Below are positions 8,233-16,365 of a DNA stretch of 64,000 bases, piece by piece. The stretch spans positions 124,001 through 188,000 of the forward strand of contig NZ_AUGO01000006.1 of the NCBI RefSeq assembly GCF_000422705.1, given 5' to 3'. Every line of letters begins with the position of its first letter. Position 1 is the first letter of the stretch. Both the position numbers and the translations under genes were made by a program. The notes under the pieces were generated by a model. That model saw only the letters and a list, made by a program, of their open reading frames with translations. It was not told the DNA's origin and did not search any database. The stretch is from Flavobacterium soli DSM 19725 (GTDB lineage: Bacteria > Bacteroidota > Bacteroidia > Flavobacteriales > Flavobacteriaceae).

Positions 8233-10193
8233 TATTTAAGTAATTTGTTGGTGAATAAATAATCGGCAGTTTGATACCAAGAAATTGTTTCGTCAAGAAA
8301 TTTTTTATTCATTGGTAATGGTTTCAAACTATTATCCTGTTTGTCCCATGAATAAAATGTTTGCTTTTTTTGGTCGGATAAAATCATAACCTGCTCTTTT
8401 TTCATAAGAACTAATTTTCTATATGTTCCTACCAAAGCTCGTTCTTCAAAGTTTGACTGGAATATGTCTTTACCAAAGAAATTGCTTTCGTAACTCCAAT
8501 TCATCATTGAAAAAAAAGTTGGAAAAATATCTATTTGGGAACATTGCTTTTTCACTTTTTGATTTAGTCTTTCCGGAAAGTTTACTATAAATCCCGGAAT
8601 GTGATAATTGGCAACATCTATTTCGTCTTTACCCGCGCTACTGGCGCAATGATCAGCAATGATGATGAAAACCGTATTTTTGAACCAAGGTTTTGATTTG
8701 GCTCGCTTAAACATATTTTTAATTGCATAATCCGTGTATTTAATAGCGCCTTCGCGACCAGTTCCCGATGGAATATCAATAGCATTCTCTGGATAAGTAT
8801 ATGGACGGTGATTGGAAGTAGTCATTACAAAATTGAAAAAAGGTTTATTATTCTTATAATGTTCATCAGCTACTATTAGCATTTTAGAATAAATGTCTTC
8901 ATCGCAAATTCCCCACGCGTTTTCAAAAGTTACTTCATCATCATTTATATTGTTTCGGACTGTTTTGATTTTATCACTTAACACACTTCCGCGACCACGA
9001 TCATAAATTGTAAATCCGTTTCCTCCAAAATAGGCGTTCATATTATCAAAATAACCATCACCGCCATAAAAAAAATTGGAATTATACCCTTTGGATTTAA
9101 ATACGTTTGAAACGGTATAAAGATTTTGATTTTCTGGACGTTTTACAATACTTTGTCCTGGTGTTGGTGGAATGCAAAGTGTCATGGCTTCCATACCACG
9201 AACGGTTCTTGTTCCTGTAGCATACAAGTTGTCGAAGAAGATACTTTTTTGAGCTAAACTATCTAAAAATGGCGTTATGTTTTCTTTATTACCAAACTCT
9301 TTCATGAAACTGGCACTAAAACTTTCAACCAGAATAAAAACAACATTCTTTTTACCTGGTTCTTGGTTAGTGGTATCTGTTATAGTTCTATGAATAGATA
9401 ATCCTTCTGTTTGGTATTTACTATTTTTATCGTTTAATTTATTTCTGATGACATCAAAAGCCACTTTGTCATCTATAGAAGTATAAAACTCATTGTATGC
9501 CATTTGATTGTTTCTGAAAGCAGCAAAAAAAGAGTAAATTCCTGATTTTGATATTTCAGCATTGTATCGATTGGATGACCATTCGGCTTGATTATTAGTA
9601 ATAAAAATGGAAAAAAACAATGCTGTAATTACTGTTGTAGCCAAAACAATCGTTCGGTCTTTTAAACTAGCGGTTGTGGTAAATGTTTCCTTAAAAATAT
9701 TTAGTTTATAATATGTGAAAATTATAAGACCAGTTATGGAAAGCACACCTGCAACAAGAATAGGAAGCGGATAGGATTGTTGGATGTTGGCAATAACTTC
9801 GTGCGTGTAAATAAGATAATCAACCGCAATAAAATTAAAGCGGGTTTTAAATTCATCCCAAAATGTAATTTCTGCAAAGAATGAAAAGACTAATATGAAA
9901 ATGGTAAGCGAGGTGAAAAACCAAACGAGAATTTTATCAATCCACGAACCAGTCCATTTGTTAGGAAATACAAAATAGTAAATTGCTGATGGGATAATTA
10001 TAAAACTTATGGTTCCGATGTCATAAACGAATCCGGTTGCAAAAGTTCCAATAATTGTGAACAGATTAAATGAAACTTCATTGTATTGCCATATTGTAAA
10101 TAGTATTCTTAGGAGGAAAGAAAATGTTATAAACCATGCGATAAATGCAAATAGTAAACTGTAACGATTTGCAATTTTTATTTTATTGAACAT
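8232..10193 (-). CDS. LTA synthase family membrane sulfatase-fold enzyme
   Basis: The 653-residue protein has about five N-terminal membrane segments, then an extracytoplasmic alkaline-phosphatase-superfamily domain from about residue 280. Recognisable parts are FILVESFSASF (metal-binding Glu), a TGTRTVRGMEA segment with the probable catalytic Thr, TSNHRPYTYP and FIIIADHC (metal-binding Asp/His). LtaS-like enzymes transfer phosphoglycerol or phosphoethanolamine-type groups from phospholipid to an envelope acceptor. The acceptor in Bacteroidota is unknown to me. It is paired with a lipid kinase through a TAATG overlap. Confidence 0.85.
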   Translation of the reverse strand: MFNKIKIANRYSLLFAFIAWFITFSFLLRILFTIWQYNEVSFNLFTIIGTFATGFVYDIGTISFIIIPSAIYYFVFPNKWTGSWIDKILVWFFTSLTIFILVFSFFAEITFWDEFKTRFNFIAVDYLIYTHEVIANIQQSYPLPILVAGVLSITGLIIFTYYKLNIFKETFTTTASLKDRTIVLATTVITALFFSIFITNNQAEWSSNRYNAEISKSGIYSFFAAFRNNQMAYNEFYTSIDDKVAFDVIRNKLNDKNSKYQTEGLSIHRTITDTTNQEPGKKNVVFILVESFSASFMKEFGNKENITPFLDSLAQKSIFFDNLYATGTRTVRGMEAMTLCIPPTPGQSIVKRPENQNLYTVSNVFKSKGYNSNFFYGGDGYFDNMNAYFGGNGFTIYDRGRGSVLSDKIKTVRNNINDDEVTFENAWGICDEDIYSKMLIVADEHYKNNKPFFNFVMTTSNHRPYTYPENAIDIPSGTGREGAIKYTDYAIKNMFKRAKSKPWFKNTVFIIIADHCASSAGKDEIDVANYHIPGFIVNFPERLNQKVKKQCSQIDIFPTFFSMMNWSYESNFFGKDIFQSNFEERALVGTYRKLVLMKKEQVMILSDQKKQTFYSWDKQDNSLKPLPMNKKFLDETISWYQTADYLFTNKLLK

Positions 10194-10215
10194 ATGAAAT
10201 TTATTAGGTTATTTT

Positions 10216-10250
10216 AAAAAAAAAGCACTCATACCAAATGATGTGAGTGC
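10216..10250 (-). terminator. Rho-independent terminator after the 97-residue gene
   Basis: On the minus strand GCACTCA (10250-10244) pairs with TGAGTGC (10231-10225), and a run of nine T (10224-10216) follows. It ends the DUF6660-like copy 2 transcript just before the LtaS-like gene. Confidence 0.75.
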
Positions 10251-10522
10251 CCAAACATGAAAAAATTAACTGACTGAAAGTAACTTTCCGTTTCATCAGA
10301 AAACAAATCTTTTACTTTAATCTCAGCCAGGTCAATAACGATACCTTTTTCTGATATTATCTTTGCCGTTTCTTTTACTTTTTGATTTTTGTGAATTTTA
10401 CTCACATAATTAACCTTGGCAATTTTTTTTATAGAATAGCTACTATAGGATGTTGTTAACCCGTTAAATAAGAGTGTTGTAAAATTGTTTTTTAAACGGA
10501 ATTTTATGATTTTGTCTGACAT
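10229..10522 (-). CDS. Small hypothetical protein with a CzcA-like N-terminus, possible gene remnant
   Basis: The 97-residue reading frame begins MSDKIIKFRLKNNF, matching about 8 of 14 positions of the pump N-terminus MLDKIIHFSINNKF, and sits in the same place relative to a DUF6660-like gene. After that the resemblance stops and no RND features follow. The stop codon lies inside a terminator hairpin (10225-10250). It is either a decayed pump gene whose start region survived or a short gene that captured the pump's translation start. I recognise no domain in the rest. Confidence 0.4.
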   Translation of the reverse strand: MSDKIIKFRLKNNFTTLLFNGLTTSYSSYSIKKIAKVNYVSKIHKNQKVKETAKIISEKGIVIDLAEIKVKDLFSDETESYFQSVNFFMFGHSHHLV

Positions 10523-10604
10523 TGAAATAGTATAATGAATTATAAAATCGGCAAAATTTCTTTCGCAATTTATTTGTGATAAGGCACAAGGTTCTTTTCC
10601 GAAT

Positions 10605-10618
10605 CCCGAAATGTCGGG
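10605..10618 (-). other. Second copy of the CCCGA/TCGGG hairpin
   Basis: CCCGA (10605-10609) and TCGGG (10614-10618) flank a 4-base loop between the DUF6660-like copy 2 and the 97-residue gene, matching the hairpin at 6793-6808. One more T-A pair extends the stem. Its conservation between two diverged copies suggests a function. Confidence 0.5.
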
Positions 10619-10628
10619 ACGGAAATCA

Positions 10629-10955
10629 TTATACTATCTGAGGGGGTTGCCAAATACTTCCGTAGAAGTTGGAAGTAAATTTTGAGGTGTAAGAAGTTAA
10701 TTGGGTTTTGATCCTTTTTGATACTACAATAGGATCAATTGTTATTGCCTTAAAATAGGTAACTATTTGTGAGCCGCAACAATTGCAACTGCAAAAAGGT
10801 GAACATAAATCATTTTCCTTATCGTGTGAATGGTCTTTGTGATTTGAATCCATTCCAATGGTTTTGTGAGCTGCACTGCTTACTTCCATATCAACACAAG
10901 GTACGCACGAAAGTGCTACCAAATAGATTGATAGTATGAAGTTTAAGAATTTCAC
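10629..10955 (-). CDS. DUF6660-like small exported His/Cys-rich protein, second copy
   Basis: The 108-residue protein starts at a GTG and has a signal peptide (KFLNFILSIYLVALSC), a His/Asp-rich loop, the CSPFCSCNCCGSQIV cluster and a C-terminus almost identical to the copy at 6814-7152 (KFTSNFYGSIW..PPQIV). The shared segments show recent common ancestry. Here the downstream pump gene is replaced by a 97-residue frame. The protein looks intact, so it may still be made as a metal-binding exported protein. Confidence 0.65.
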   Translation of the reverse strand: MKFLNFILSIYLVALSCVPCVDMEVSSAAHKTIGMDSNHKDHSHDKENDLCSPFCSCNCCGSQIVTYFKAITIDPIVVSKRIKTQLTSYTSKFTSNFYGSIWQPPQIV

Positions 10956-11039
10956 AAGGGTAAAAATAATAATATATTCTATAACTTGGAAAAATGAATT
11001 AAATATTTTTAAAATTTAGGGATATTGTGTTTTTATTTT

Positions 11040-11047
11040 TAGATTTG
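11040..11047 (+). promoter_or_regulatory. Possible -7 element for the di-haem oxidoreductase operon
   Basis: TAGATTTG fits the Bacteroidota TAnnTTTG -7 consensus and lies 22 bases before the ATG at 11070. No TTG is seen at the ideal -33 spacing, so this is tentative. Confidence 0.35.
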
Positions 11048-11069
11048 TCTAAATTTAAATTTAAGCTTG

Positions 11070-12254
11070 ATGAAAATACATTTCTACCTCATCATAATGT
11101 GCATGGTGTTCTTTTCATGCGAGAGTTCTTATGTTGCTGTTCCATCAGAAGATGAACTTTTGGACGGTCCTGTTGATGGTCTTTCGAGTGCAGAACTGCA
11201 ACAATTTTTAAGGGGTGATGTAGCCGTAAATGAGGTTTTTACCCGTCAAACCGGTTTAGGGTCAACATTTGTAGGAACGAGTTGCATTAATTGTCATGCC
11301 GGAGACGGAAAAGGACATCCCTTTACAACCCTTATCCGCTTTGGCCAGGTTGATGAAACCGGTAATCTTTTTTTAAATCAAGGTGGACCACAATTACAGA
11401 ACAGAGCATTACCGGGTTATTTACCCGAGCAAATTCCTTTAGGGGCTACATTTTCCAAATTCACTCCGCCAGCCATTACCCGATTGGGATTTTTGCAGTA
11501 TGTTTCGGATACTACAATTATTGCCATGTCAGATCCCAATGATGCTGATGGAGATGGGATTTCGGGTGTTCCTAATTGGATAAATTTATCGGGCTATTCA
11601 ATTCCCTTGTCTAATGCAATTACAGAAAACGGAAAGTATATTGGACGATTTGGCAAAAAAGGTGCTGCCTTTGATTTGTTGCATCAAACCGTCAATGCGT
11701 ATCACCAGGATATGGGTATCACTTCAATCTTCAATCCAATTGACCATTACTCAAATTTAGAAATTGATCCCGAAGTTGCTACCAGTAAAGTAAATGATGT
11801 TGTTTTTTATTTGAACACCTTGAAAGCCCCAATTCAAAGAAATCAAAACGATGCTGAGGTAATGCAAGGCAGGAACCTTTTTGAGCAGATCAATTGCATA
11901 GGCTGTCATAAAGCGCAGTTAACGACAGGCTATTCACCAATAAACGCGCTTTCCTTTAAAACATTTGCCCCTTACACGGATTTACTTTTGCATGATATGG
12001 GAAGTGGTTTGGATGATAGTTATACCGAAGGAAGCGCCAAAACTTATGAATGGAAAACCCCGCCCTTATGGGGAATTGGGCTTTCTGAAAATTCACAGGG
12101 CGGCAATTTATTTTTAATGCACGATGGAAGGGCAAGCAGTGTCGAACAAGCCATACTACTGCATGGTGGAGAAGCAACCAACAGTAAAAATGCGTTTCAA
12201 AACCTTAGCCAATCTAAAAAAAATGCCTTACTGAAATTTATAAAATCATTGTAA
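11070..12254 (+). CDS. Di-haem oxidoreductase (DHOR/DUF1111) lipoprotein
   Basis: The ATG at 11070 gives a 394-residue protein with a lipobox (VFFSC near residue 17); a TTG one codon upstream is less likely. Two haem c sites are visible: CINCH near residue 75 and CIGCH near residue 278. A conserved LLLHDMGSGL and a late FLMHDGRA segment match the di-haem oxidoreductase family, which is related to cytochrome c peroxidase and MauG-like enzymes. It probably acts in electron transfer on the periplasmic side of a membrane. The gene is followed after 2 bases by a Rieske lipoprotein gene and then a porin gene, so the three form one unit. The substrate is unknown. Confidence 0.8.
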   Translation: MKIHFYLIIMCMVFFSCESSYVAVPSEDELLDGPVDGLSSAELQQFLRGDVAVNEVFTRQTGLGSTFVGTSCINCHAGDGKGHPFTTLIRFGQVDETGNLFLNQGGPQLQNRALPGYLPEQIPLGATFSKFTPPAITRLGFLQYVSDTTIIAMSDPNDADGDGISGVPNWINLSGYSIPLSNAITENGKYIGRFGKKGAAFDLLHQTVNAYHQDMGITSIFNPIDHYSNLEIDPEVATSKVNDVVFYLNTLKAPIQRNQNDAEVMQGRNLFEQINCIGCHKAQLTTGYSPINALSFKTFAPYTDLLLHDMGSGLDDSYTEGSAKTYEWKTPPLWGIGLSENSQGGNLFLMHDGRASSVEQAILLHGGEATNSKNAFQNLSQSKKNALLKFIKSL

Positions 12255-12256
12255 TT

Positions 12257-12697
12257 ATGGACAGAAAACAATTTCTTAAAACGTGTGGGTTTGGATGTTT
12301 AGTAGGAATAGCCAGTGTAACATTATTGCAAAGCTGTTCTGCCTCACAGGTTGTTTCAAAACAAATCGTAGGCGATGACCTTATCGTTCCAATTACAGAT
12401 TTTGAAGTAAAAACCAGTGACACAACCGGCTATAAAAAGTACCTTATCGTTCAAAATGAACTCTTAACGCATCCCATTTGCATTTATAGATTTAGTGCTA
12501 CTGAATACTCTGCTTTGTATATGGCTTGTACGCATCAACGTGCCGAATTACAGGTATATGGTGACAAATTGCAATGTGCGGCACATGGAAGCGAATTCAG
12601 CAATAGAGGATTGGTAGAAAGCGGTCCGGCTACAGCCGATTTGAGAAAATTTCCGGTAACTATAGAAAACTCTGTTTTAAAAATATCCCTAAAATGA
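12257..12697 (+). CDS. Rieske [2Fe-2S] lipoprotein
   Basis: The 146-residue protein has an N-terminal signal with lipobox LLQSC (about residue 27) and a Rieske fold with CTH at about residues 93-95 and CAAH about 16 residues later. The two Cys and two His are all present. It lacks a transmembrane anchor beyond the lipid, unlike bc1-complex Rieske proteins. The gene lies 2 bases after the di-haem gene and its stop overlaps the next start (ATGA). An electron-transfer partner of the di-haem protein is the simplest reading. Confidence 0.85.
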   Translation: MDRKQFLKTCGFGCLVGIASVTLLQSCSASQVVSKQIVGDDLIVPITDFEVKTSDTTGYKKYLIVQNELLTHPICIYRFSATEYSALYMACTHQRAELQVYGDKLQCAAHGSEFSNRGLVESGPATADLRKFPVTIENSVLKISLK

Positions 12698-13923
12698 AAT
12701 TACGAATATCCTTTGTAGTGGCGATGGCTTTTTTAAGCTGTGGTTTGTCTGCGCAAATTGATCCAAGTTTGTTAAAGAGAGCTCAGAAGGACACTTTAGC
12801 ACAAGTGCTGAATATGGATGCTATTTACAACAGACCTGTATTGAACATTAACAAAACGCCAATTGCTATTGGAGGATATTTTGAAGCTAATTGGCAAAAG
12901 CTTACTACTGAAGGTGTTTCAGAAGGTCACCAATTTCAAGCGAGAAGATTTACTATTTTTATGTCATCGGCAATTAGCAAACGAGTAAAGTTTTTGAGTG
13001 AACTTGAATTTGAAGATGGTACAAAAGAAATATCAATTGAGTTTGCATCTGTTGATGTTGAATTTCATCCCTTAGTAAATTTCAGGGCCGGAATTATTTT
13101 AAATCCTATTGGAGCCTTTAATCAAAATCACGACGGACCAAAATGGGAATTTACCGACAGGCCGATTTCGACTACTCAATTATTGCCTGCCACTTTCAGT
13201 AATTCGGGTGTCGGTCTTTTTGGTAAAAAGTATCATAAAAACTGGATGTTTGGTTACGAGGTTTACTTTTCGGGTGGTTTTGATAATTCGATAATAGAAA
13301 ATTCAGAAAATAAAACCTTTCTACCTGCTGCAAAGGAAAACCCAGAACGCTTTGAAGAAATTAATAGCGGAGAACCTTTATTTACAGGAAAATTAGCGGT
13401 TAGAAACAGTAAAATTGGAGAATTAGGAATTTCGTACATGGGTGGTATTTACAATAAATTTCAAGATGATGGAATTATAATTGATGACAAAAGAAGTGTA
13501 CATGTTTTTGCCTTAGACTTTAATACAACACTCCCAAAAATTAAAACATTTATTACCACCGAATTTGCTTGGATTGCTGTTGATGTTCCAGAAACTTATA
13601 CACAACAGTTTGGTAATAAACAGCATGGTGGATTTATCGATATAGTTCAGCCCATTCTTTCGCAAACAATTTTAGGTTGGGAAAAAGCGGTTTTAAATGT
13701 GGCGTGCCGATTGGAATATGTAGATTGGAATGTTGGCACTTTTAATGAAACAGGCGGTAGTATTGGCGAAGATTTATGGAGCGTTATGCCCGCTGTAAGT
13801 TTTAGACCAACATCGCAAACTGTATTTCGTTTGAATTATCGTTTTCAAAAACAACGCGATATTTTTGGTAACCCGCCAGCAATTACTGACGGATTTAATT
13901 TTGGAATATCTACTTATTTTTAG
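12694..13923 (+). CDS. OprP/OprO-like outer membrane porin
   Basis: The 409-residue protein has a signal peptide ending near LSAQ and alternating beta-strand patterns to a C-terminal Phe (ISTYF), as expected for an outer membrane beta-barrel. The segment ARRFTIFMSSAISKRV and the following strands resemble phosphate-selective porin O/P family proteins. It is the third gene of the di-haem/Rieske unit, overlapping by ATGA. The cargo is unknown; it may admit the substrate or counter-ion of the redox pair. Its 3' end overlaps the convergent gene by 14 bases. Confidence 0.75.
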   Translation: MKLRISFVVAMAFLSCGLSAQIDPSLLKRAQKDTLAQVLNMDAIYNRPVLNINKTPIAIGGYFEANWQKLTTEGVSEGHQFQARRFTIFMSSAISKRVKFLSELEFEDGTKEISIEFASVDVEFHPLVNFRAGIILNPIGAFNQNHDGPKWEFTDRPISTTQLLPATFSNSGVGLFGKKYHKNWMFGYEVYFSGGFDNSIIENSENKTFLPAAKENPERFEEINSGEPLFTGKLAVRNSKIGELGISYMGGIYNKFQDDGIIIDDKRSVHVFALDFNTTLPKIKTFITTEFAWIAVDVPETYTQQFGNKQHGGFIDIVQPILSQTILGWEKAVLNVACRLEYVDWNVGTFNETGGSIGEDLWSVMPAVSFRPTSQTVFRLNYRFQKQRDIFGNPPAITDGFNFGISTYF

Positions 13924-14557
13924 CAATCGATAAAGAATTAATTTCATCAAGATAGTATTGCAAATCATAGAGATAAATTAACTCAATGTTTTCTTCACTT
14001 GGCATTTGTTCTAATTCGACAAAATTGATGTTTTCAGAAAGTGCTTTTTCGCCAATGATGTCTTGTATAATTACATAGACCACTTCGAGAAGGTTTTTAT
14101 TATTGCAATGAACGGTGTAGTTTTTTAGATACACGATCATGTCTATTTTTTTGCAATTTTCGTATTGTAAAGGTTCAAATTTGATTTCACTTGCTTTTAG
14201 ATTGATATCTTTAAATACATACGGTTTGTCTAATCCGGCTTCCATTTCTTCTATATCTTCAGATGGTTGTATGAATGCTATGAAGTTCCAGTTTTTTAGT
14301 TTGGGTGCATTATCGACCAACGTTGTGACTGCCTCAAAATAATTGGGATTGCCATTTGCTGAAATAATGAGTTGTATTGATTTGTTTTTTCTTTTTGGAA
14401 AAATTATGATGCAATCTAATCCTTCGGAATAGTAGTGCAGGTTTTTATCGAGCCAAAAAAGGAAGAGTTTTTGGATTTTTGGTTTTTCGTTTTGGAGGTT
14501 TCTTAGTGTTTGCTCATTGTATTGGATCCAGTTCCAGAATAGTTTGATGTTTTTCAT
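13910..14557 (-). CDS. Hypothetical protein
   Basis: The 215-residue, soluble, acidic protein resembles conserved hypothetical proteins scattered through Bacteroidota, but I know no function. Visible features are an aromatic N-terminus (LFWNWIQYNEQ), a mixed alpha/beta core with KSIQLIISANGNPNYFE, and NWNFIAFIQPSEDIEE near residue 90. There is no signal peptide or membrane segment. The gene converges on the porin gene with a 14-base overlap and is followed upstream by repeat DNA at 14584-14646. Confidence 0.6.
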   Translation of the reverse strand: MKNIKLFWNWIQYNEQTLRNLQNEKPKIQKLFLFWLDKNLHYYSEGLDCIIIFPKRKNKSIQLIISANGNPNYFEAVTTLVDNAPKLKNWNFIAFIQPSEDIEEMEAGLDKPYVFKDINLKASEIKFEPLQYENCKKIDMIVYLKNYTVHCNNKNLLEVVYVIIQDIIGEKALSENINFVELEQMPSEENIELIYLYDLQYYLDEINSLSIAKNK

Positions 14558-14621
14558 GATTATTAAGTTTTTAAGTTTTTTTTTACCGCAAAGACGCTAA
14601 GTTGTTGCAAGGTTCGCAAAG

Positions 14622-14646
14622 CACTTCGACTGCGCTCAGTGTGACA
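14622..14646. repeat. REP-like palindromic repeat (ACTTCGACTGCGCTCAGTG type)
   Basis: A cacttcgactgcgctcagtg unit followed by tgaca lies between two genes. Similar units occur at 15373-15396 and, inside a gene, at 15704-15727. Such units are dispersed in Bacteroidota intergenic DNA. Confidence 0.65.
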
Positions 14647-14657
14647 GTGTGGATTTT

Positions 14658-15281
14658 TTATCGTTTATCTTTTGAGTTGTTGTCGTAGGCGATTAGATTG
14701 AAGAGTTCACGCATTCGGCTTCGTACCCGATTGCCGTATTGGGTTTCTATTTCGGATGCAGAAAGGTTTGTTGTGATGTGGGTTTGTATTCGTTTTGCGA
14801 TATACACATCGTATCTGCTTAATAGTATTTCTGCCATTACATTGCATTCGTTGCCGTAATATTTTAGATTGCTTTCTGTACCTAAATCGTCAAAGCAGAT
14901 TGTTTTTGGTTCGTATTCGTATAGTTTTCCTTTGCTGTATTTGTGTATGATTTGGTAGCCGTCTTGAATGAATTCGAAGCTTATATCTCGGCATGGTTTT
15001 ACGAAAAATTTGTGTTCGGTTGGTGTTAGGTATTTCATGATGTTCATTATTGAGGTTTTGCCACAGCCGATTGGTCCAGAAAGTAGAATTCCTTTGTTGA
15101 GGTTTATGTTGTATTGAAAACAGGTTACCTCATCTTTGAGAAAATACGCGATTAATTTGTAGATGATTGGATAATCGGTTTCTAGTATTTTGAAATGGGT
15201 TCCGTATAGCTCGATGCCTTTTTGCTCTATCCACATGATTATTTCTTGATAGTTGTAGTGGGTTTTTATATTTTCATTCAT
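14658..15281 (-). CDS. DnaC-like AAA+ ATPase (helicase loader type)
   Basis: The 207-residue ATPase has a Walker A GPIGCGKTS near residue 69 and a Walker B ICFDDLG near residue 128. The C-terminal part has an arginine-rich region (YGNRVRSRMRELF) like the box VII/sensor region of DnaC and IstB proteins. It has no transposase neighbour, so a replication helicase loader of a mobile element is more likely than IstB. It follows a DnaD-like gene on the same strand, which makes a phage or plasmid type replication-start pair. Confidence 0.7.
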   Translation of the reverse strand: MNENIKTHYNYQEIIMWIEQKGIELYGTHFKILETDYPIIYKLIAYFLKDEVTCFQYNINLNKGILLSGPIGCGKTSIMNIMKYLTPTEHKFFVKPCRDISFEFIQDGYQIIHKYSKGKLYEYEPKTICFDDLGTESNLKYYGNECNVMAEILLSRYDVYIAKRIQTHITTNLSASEIETQYGNRVRSRMRELFNLIAYDNNSKDKR

Positions 15282-15314
15282 TTGTAATTTTTTTGTTCGC
15301 TAAAGCGAAGGTTT

Positions 15315-15360
15315 GGGAACACAGATGACGCGGATTAAACGGATTTACACAGATTTTTTA
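15315..15360. repeat. Dispersed intergenic repeat, copy 1
   Basis: A stretch starting GGGAACACAGATGACG and ending ACACAGATTTTTT is repeated with about three differences at 20702-20747. A weaker, inverted relative is at 56160-56187. Confidence 0.6.
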
Positions 15361-15372
15361 AAATCAACAATT

Positions 15373-15396
15373 CACTTCGACAAGCTCAGTGTGACA
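15373..15396. repeat. REP-like palindromic repeat
   Basis: CACTTCGACAAGCTCAGTG followed by TGACA; CTTCGACAAGCTCAG is a variant of the unit at 14622-14646. It directly follows the dispersed repeat at 15315. Confidence 0.6.
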
Positions 15397-15405
15397 AATG
15401 AGTTA

Positions 15406-16248
15406 CTACAATGGTTCGGAATAGTCTTTATCGATTTTGGTGTTGAGTTGTTTTGGGCGGTTTGGTTCTGCATTTGTAATGAATTTTGGTGCGTTTAATA
15501 TCCAGTTTTGTGCTGCGGCTTGCCAATCTACCATTGGTGTTTTGCCACCAACTAACCAGCCGATACTGGAGAAGTAATTGAAGAATTTTTGGGCTTCGAG
15601 TTCTGGGAAGTTGTTTTCTTGGAAATAGAATTTGACGTTTTCGATTGTTGGTATTTCGTCTTTCTTTTTTTCGCGCAACTTTTTTTCTTTCTCGGAAAGA
15701 GTTACCTCGACTGCGCTCGGCATGACAAATTCATCATTTCGATTTTCTTCTTCAATTTTTTTTGATTGCTCGCCCAAGTTTAAGCCGTTTGAATTGTTTA
15801 AATCGTTTGTATTGTTTGTATTGTTTATATAAGGTACTAGGACTTGTTCATTAACCTGTTCACTACTTGTTTCATCACTAGTACAAGACTTGTTCACTAC
15901 TTGTTCAATGACTGGTTTAAAATTTGAACTGGCATTTTTTGGTAAGGGCTTTAAATCATCGGAAAAATTGAATAAGAAAACATGGCTGCCTTTGAATGGA
16001 TTGTACGATGGTTCGTATTTGATATACCCTTGTGCATGCAATGCTTTGAGGCATTTGTGATAGGTTGCTTTTGAACTGATTTTACTTATTCGCATTATTT
16101 CATCACGAGAAATACTGATTGGATTTCTGAACCGATTGCAATTCCAGAATTGGAAAAGTGACATGTATAAACTTACATGTGTTGGATTGAGCAACTTGTC
16201 TTTTGCTACTCTGTCGAAAAATCCGGTTAGGTGTTTTATGTAGTTCAT
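15406..16248 (-). CDS. DnaD-like / winged-helix replication protein
   Basis: The 280-residue protein starts with a winged-helix domain (residues 1-95; SISRDEIMRISKISSKATYH is the recognition region). A low-complexity Asn/Ser/Glu linker follows (about residues 120-190), then a C-terminal YYSSIGWLVGG-type motif of the DnaD kind: FFNYFSSIGWLVGGK and WQAAAQNWI. Proteins of this shape start replication or regulate plasmids and mobile elements in Bacteroidota. A REP-like palindrome lies inside the linker coding region (15704-15727, giving VMPSAVEVTLSE), which suggests the linker tolerates insertions. It precedes a DnaC-like ATPase gene. Confidence 0.65.
   Translation of the reverse strand: MNYIKHLTGFFDRVAKDKLLNPTHVSLYMSLFQFWNCNRFRNPISISRDEIMRISKISSKATYHKCLKALHAQGYIKYEPSYNPFKGSHVFLFNFSDDLKPLPKNASSNFKPVIEQVVNKSCTSDETSSEQVNEQVLVPYINNTNNTNDLNNSNGLNLGEQSKKIEEENRNDEFVMPSAVEVTLSEKEKKLREKKKDEIPTIENVKFYFQENNFPELEAQKFFNYFSSIGWLVGGKTPMVDWQAAAQNWILNAPKFITNAEPNRPKQLNTKIDKDYSEPL
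15704..15727. repeat. REP-like repeat inside a coding sequence
   Basis: ACCTCGACTGCGCTCGGCAT followed by GACA matches the intergenic units at 14622 and 15373 but lies within the DnaD-like gene and is read in frame without a stop. Confidence 0.6.
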
Positions 16249-16365
16249 TTTTTTAGTGAATAGTAATTAGTGAAAAGTGATTAGCTTAACCGCAAAGAAC
16301 TCAAGGAATACACAAGGCGCGCGAAGGCTTAGCAATCGACGAGTTGATTATACTGATGTAGTTAA

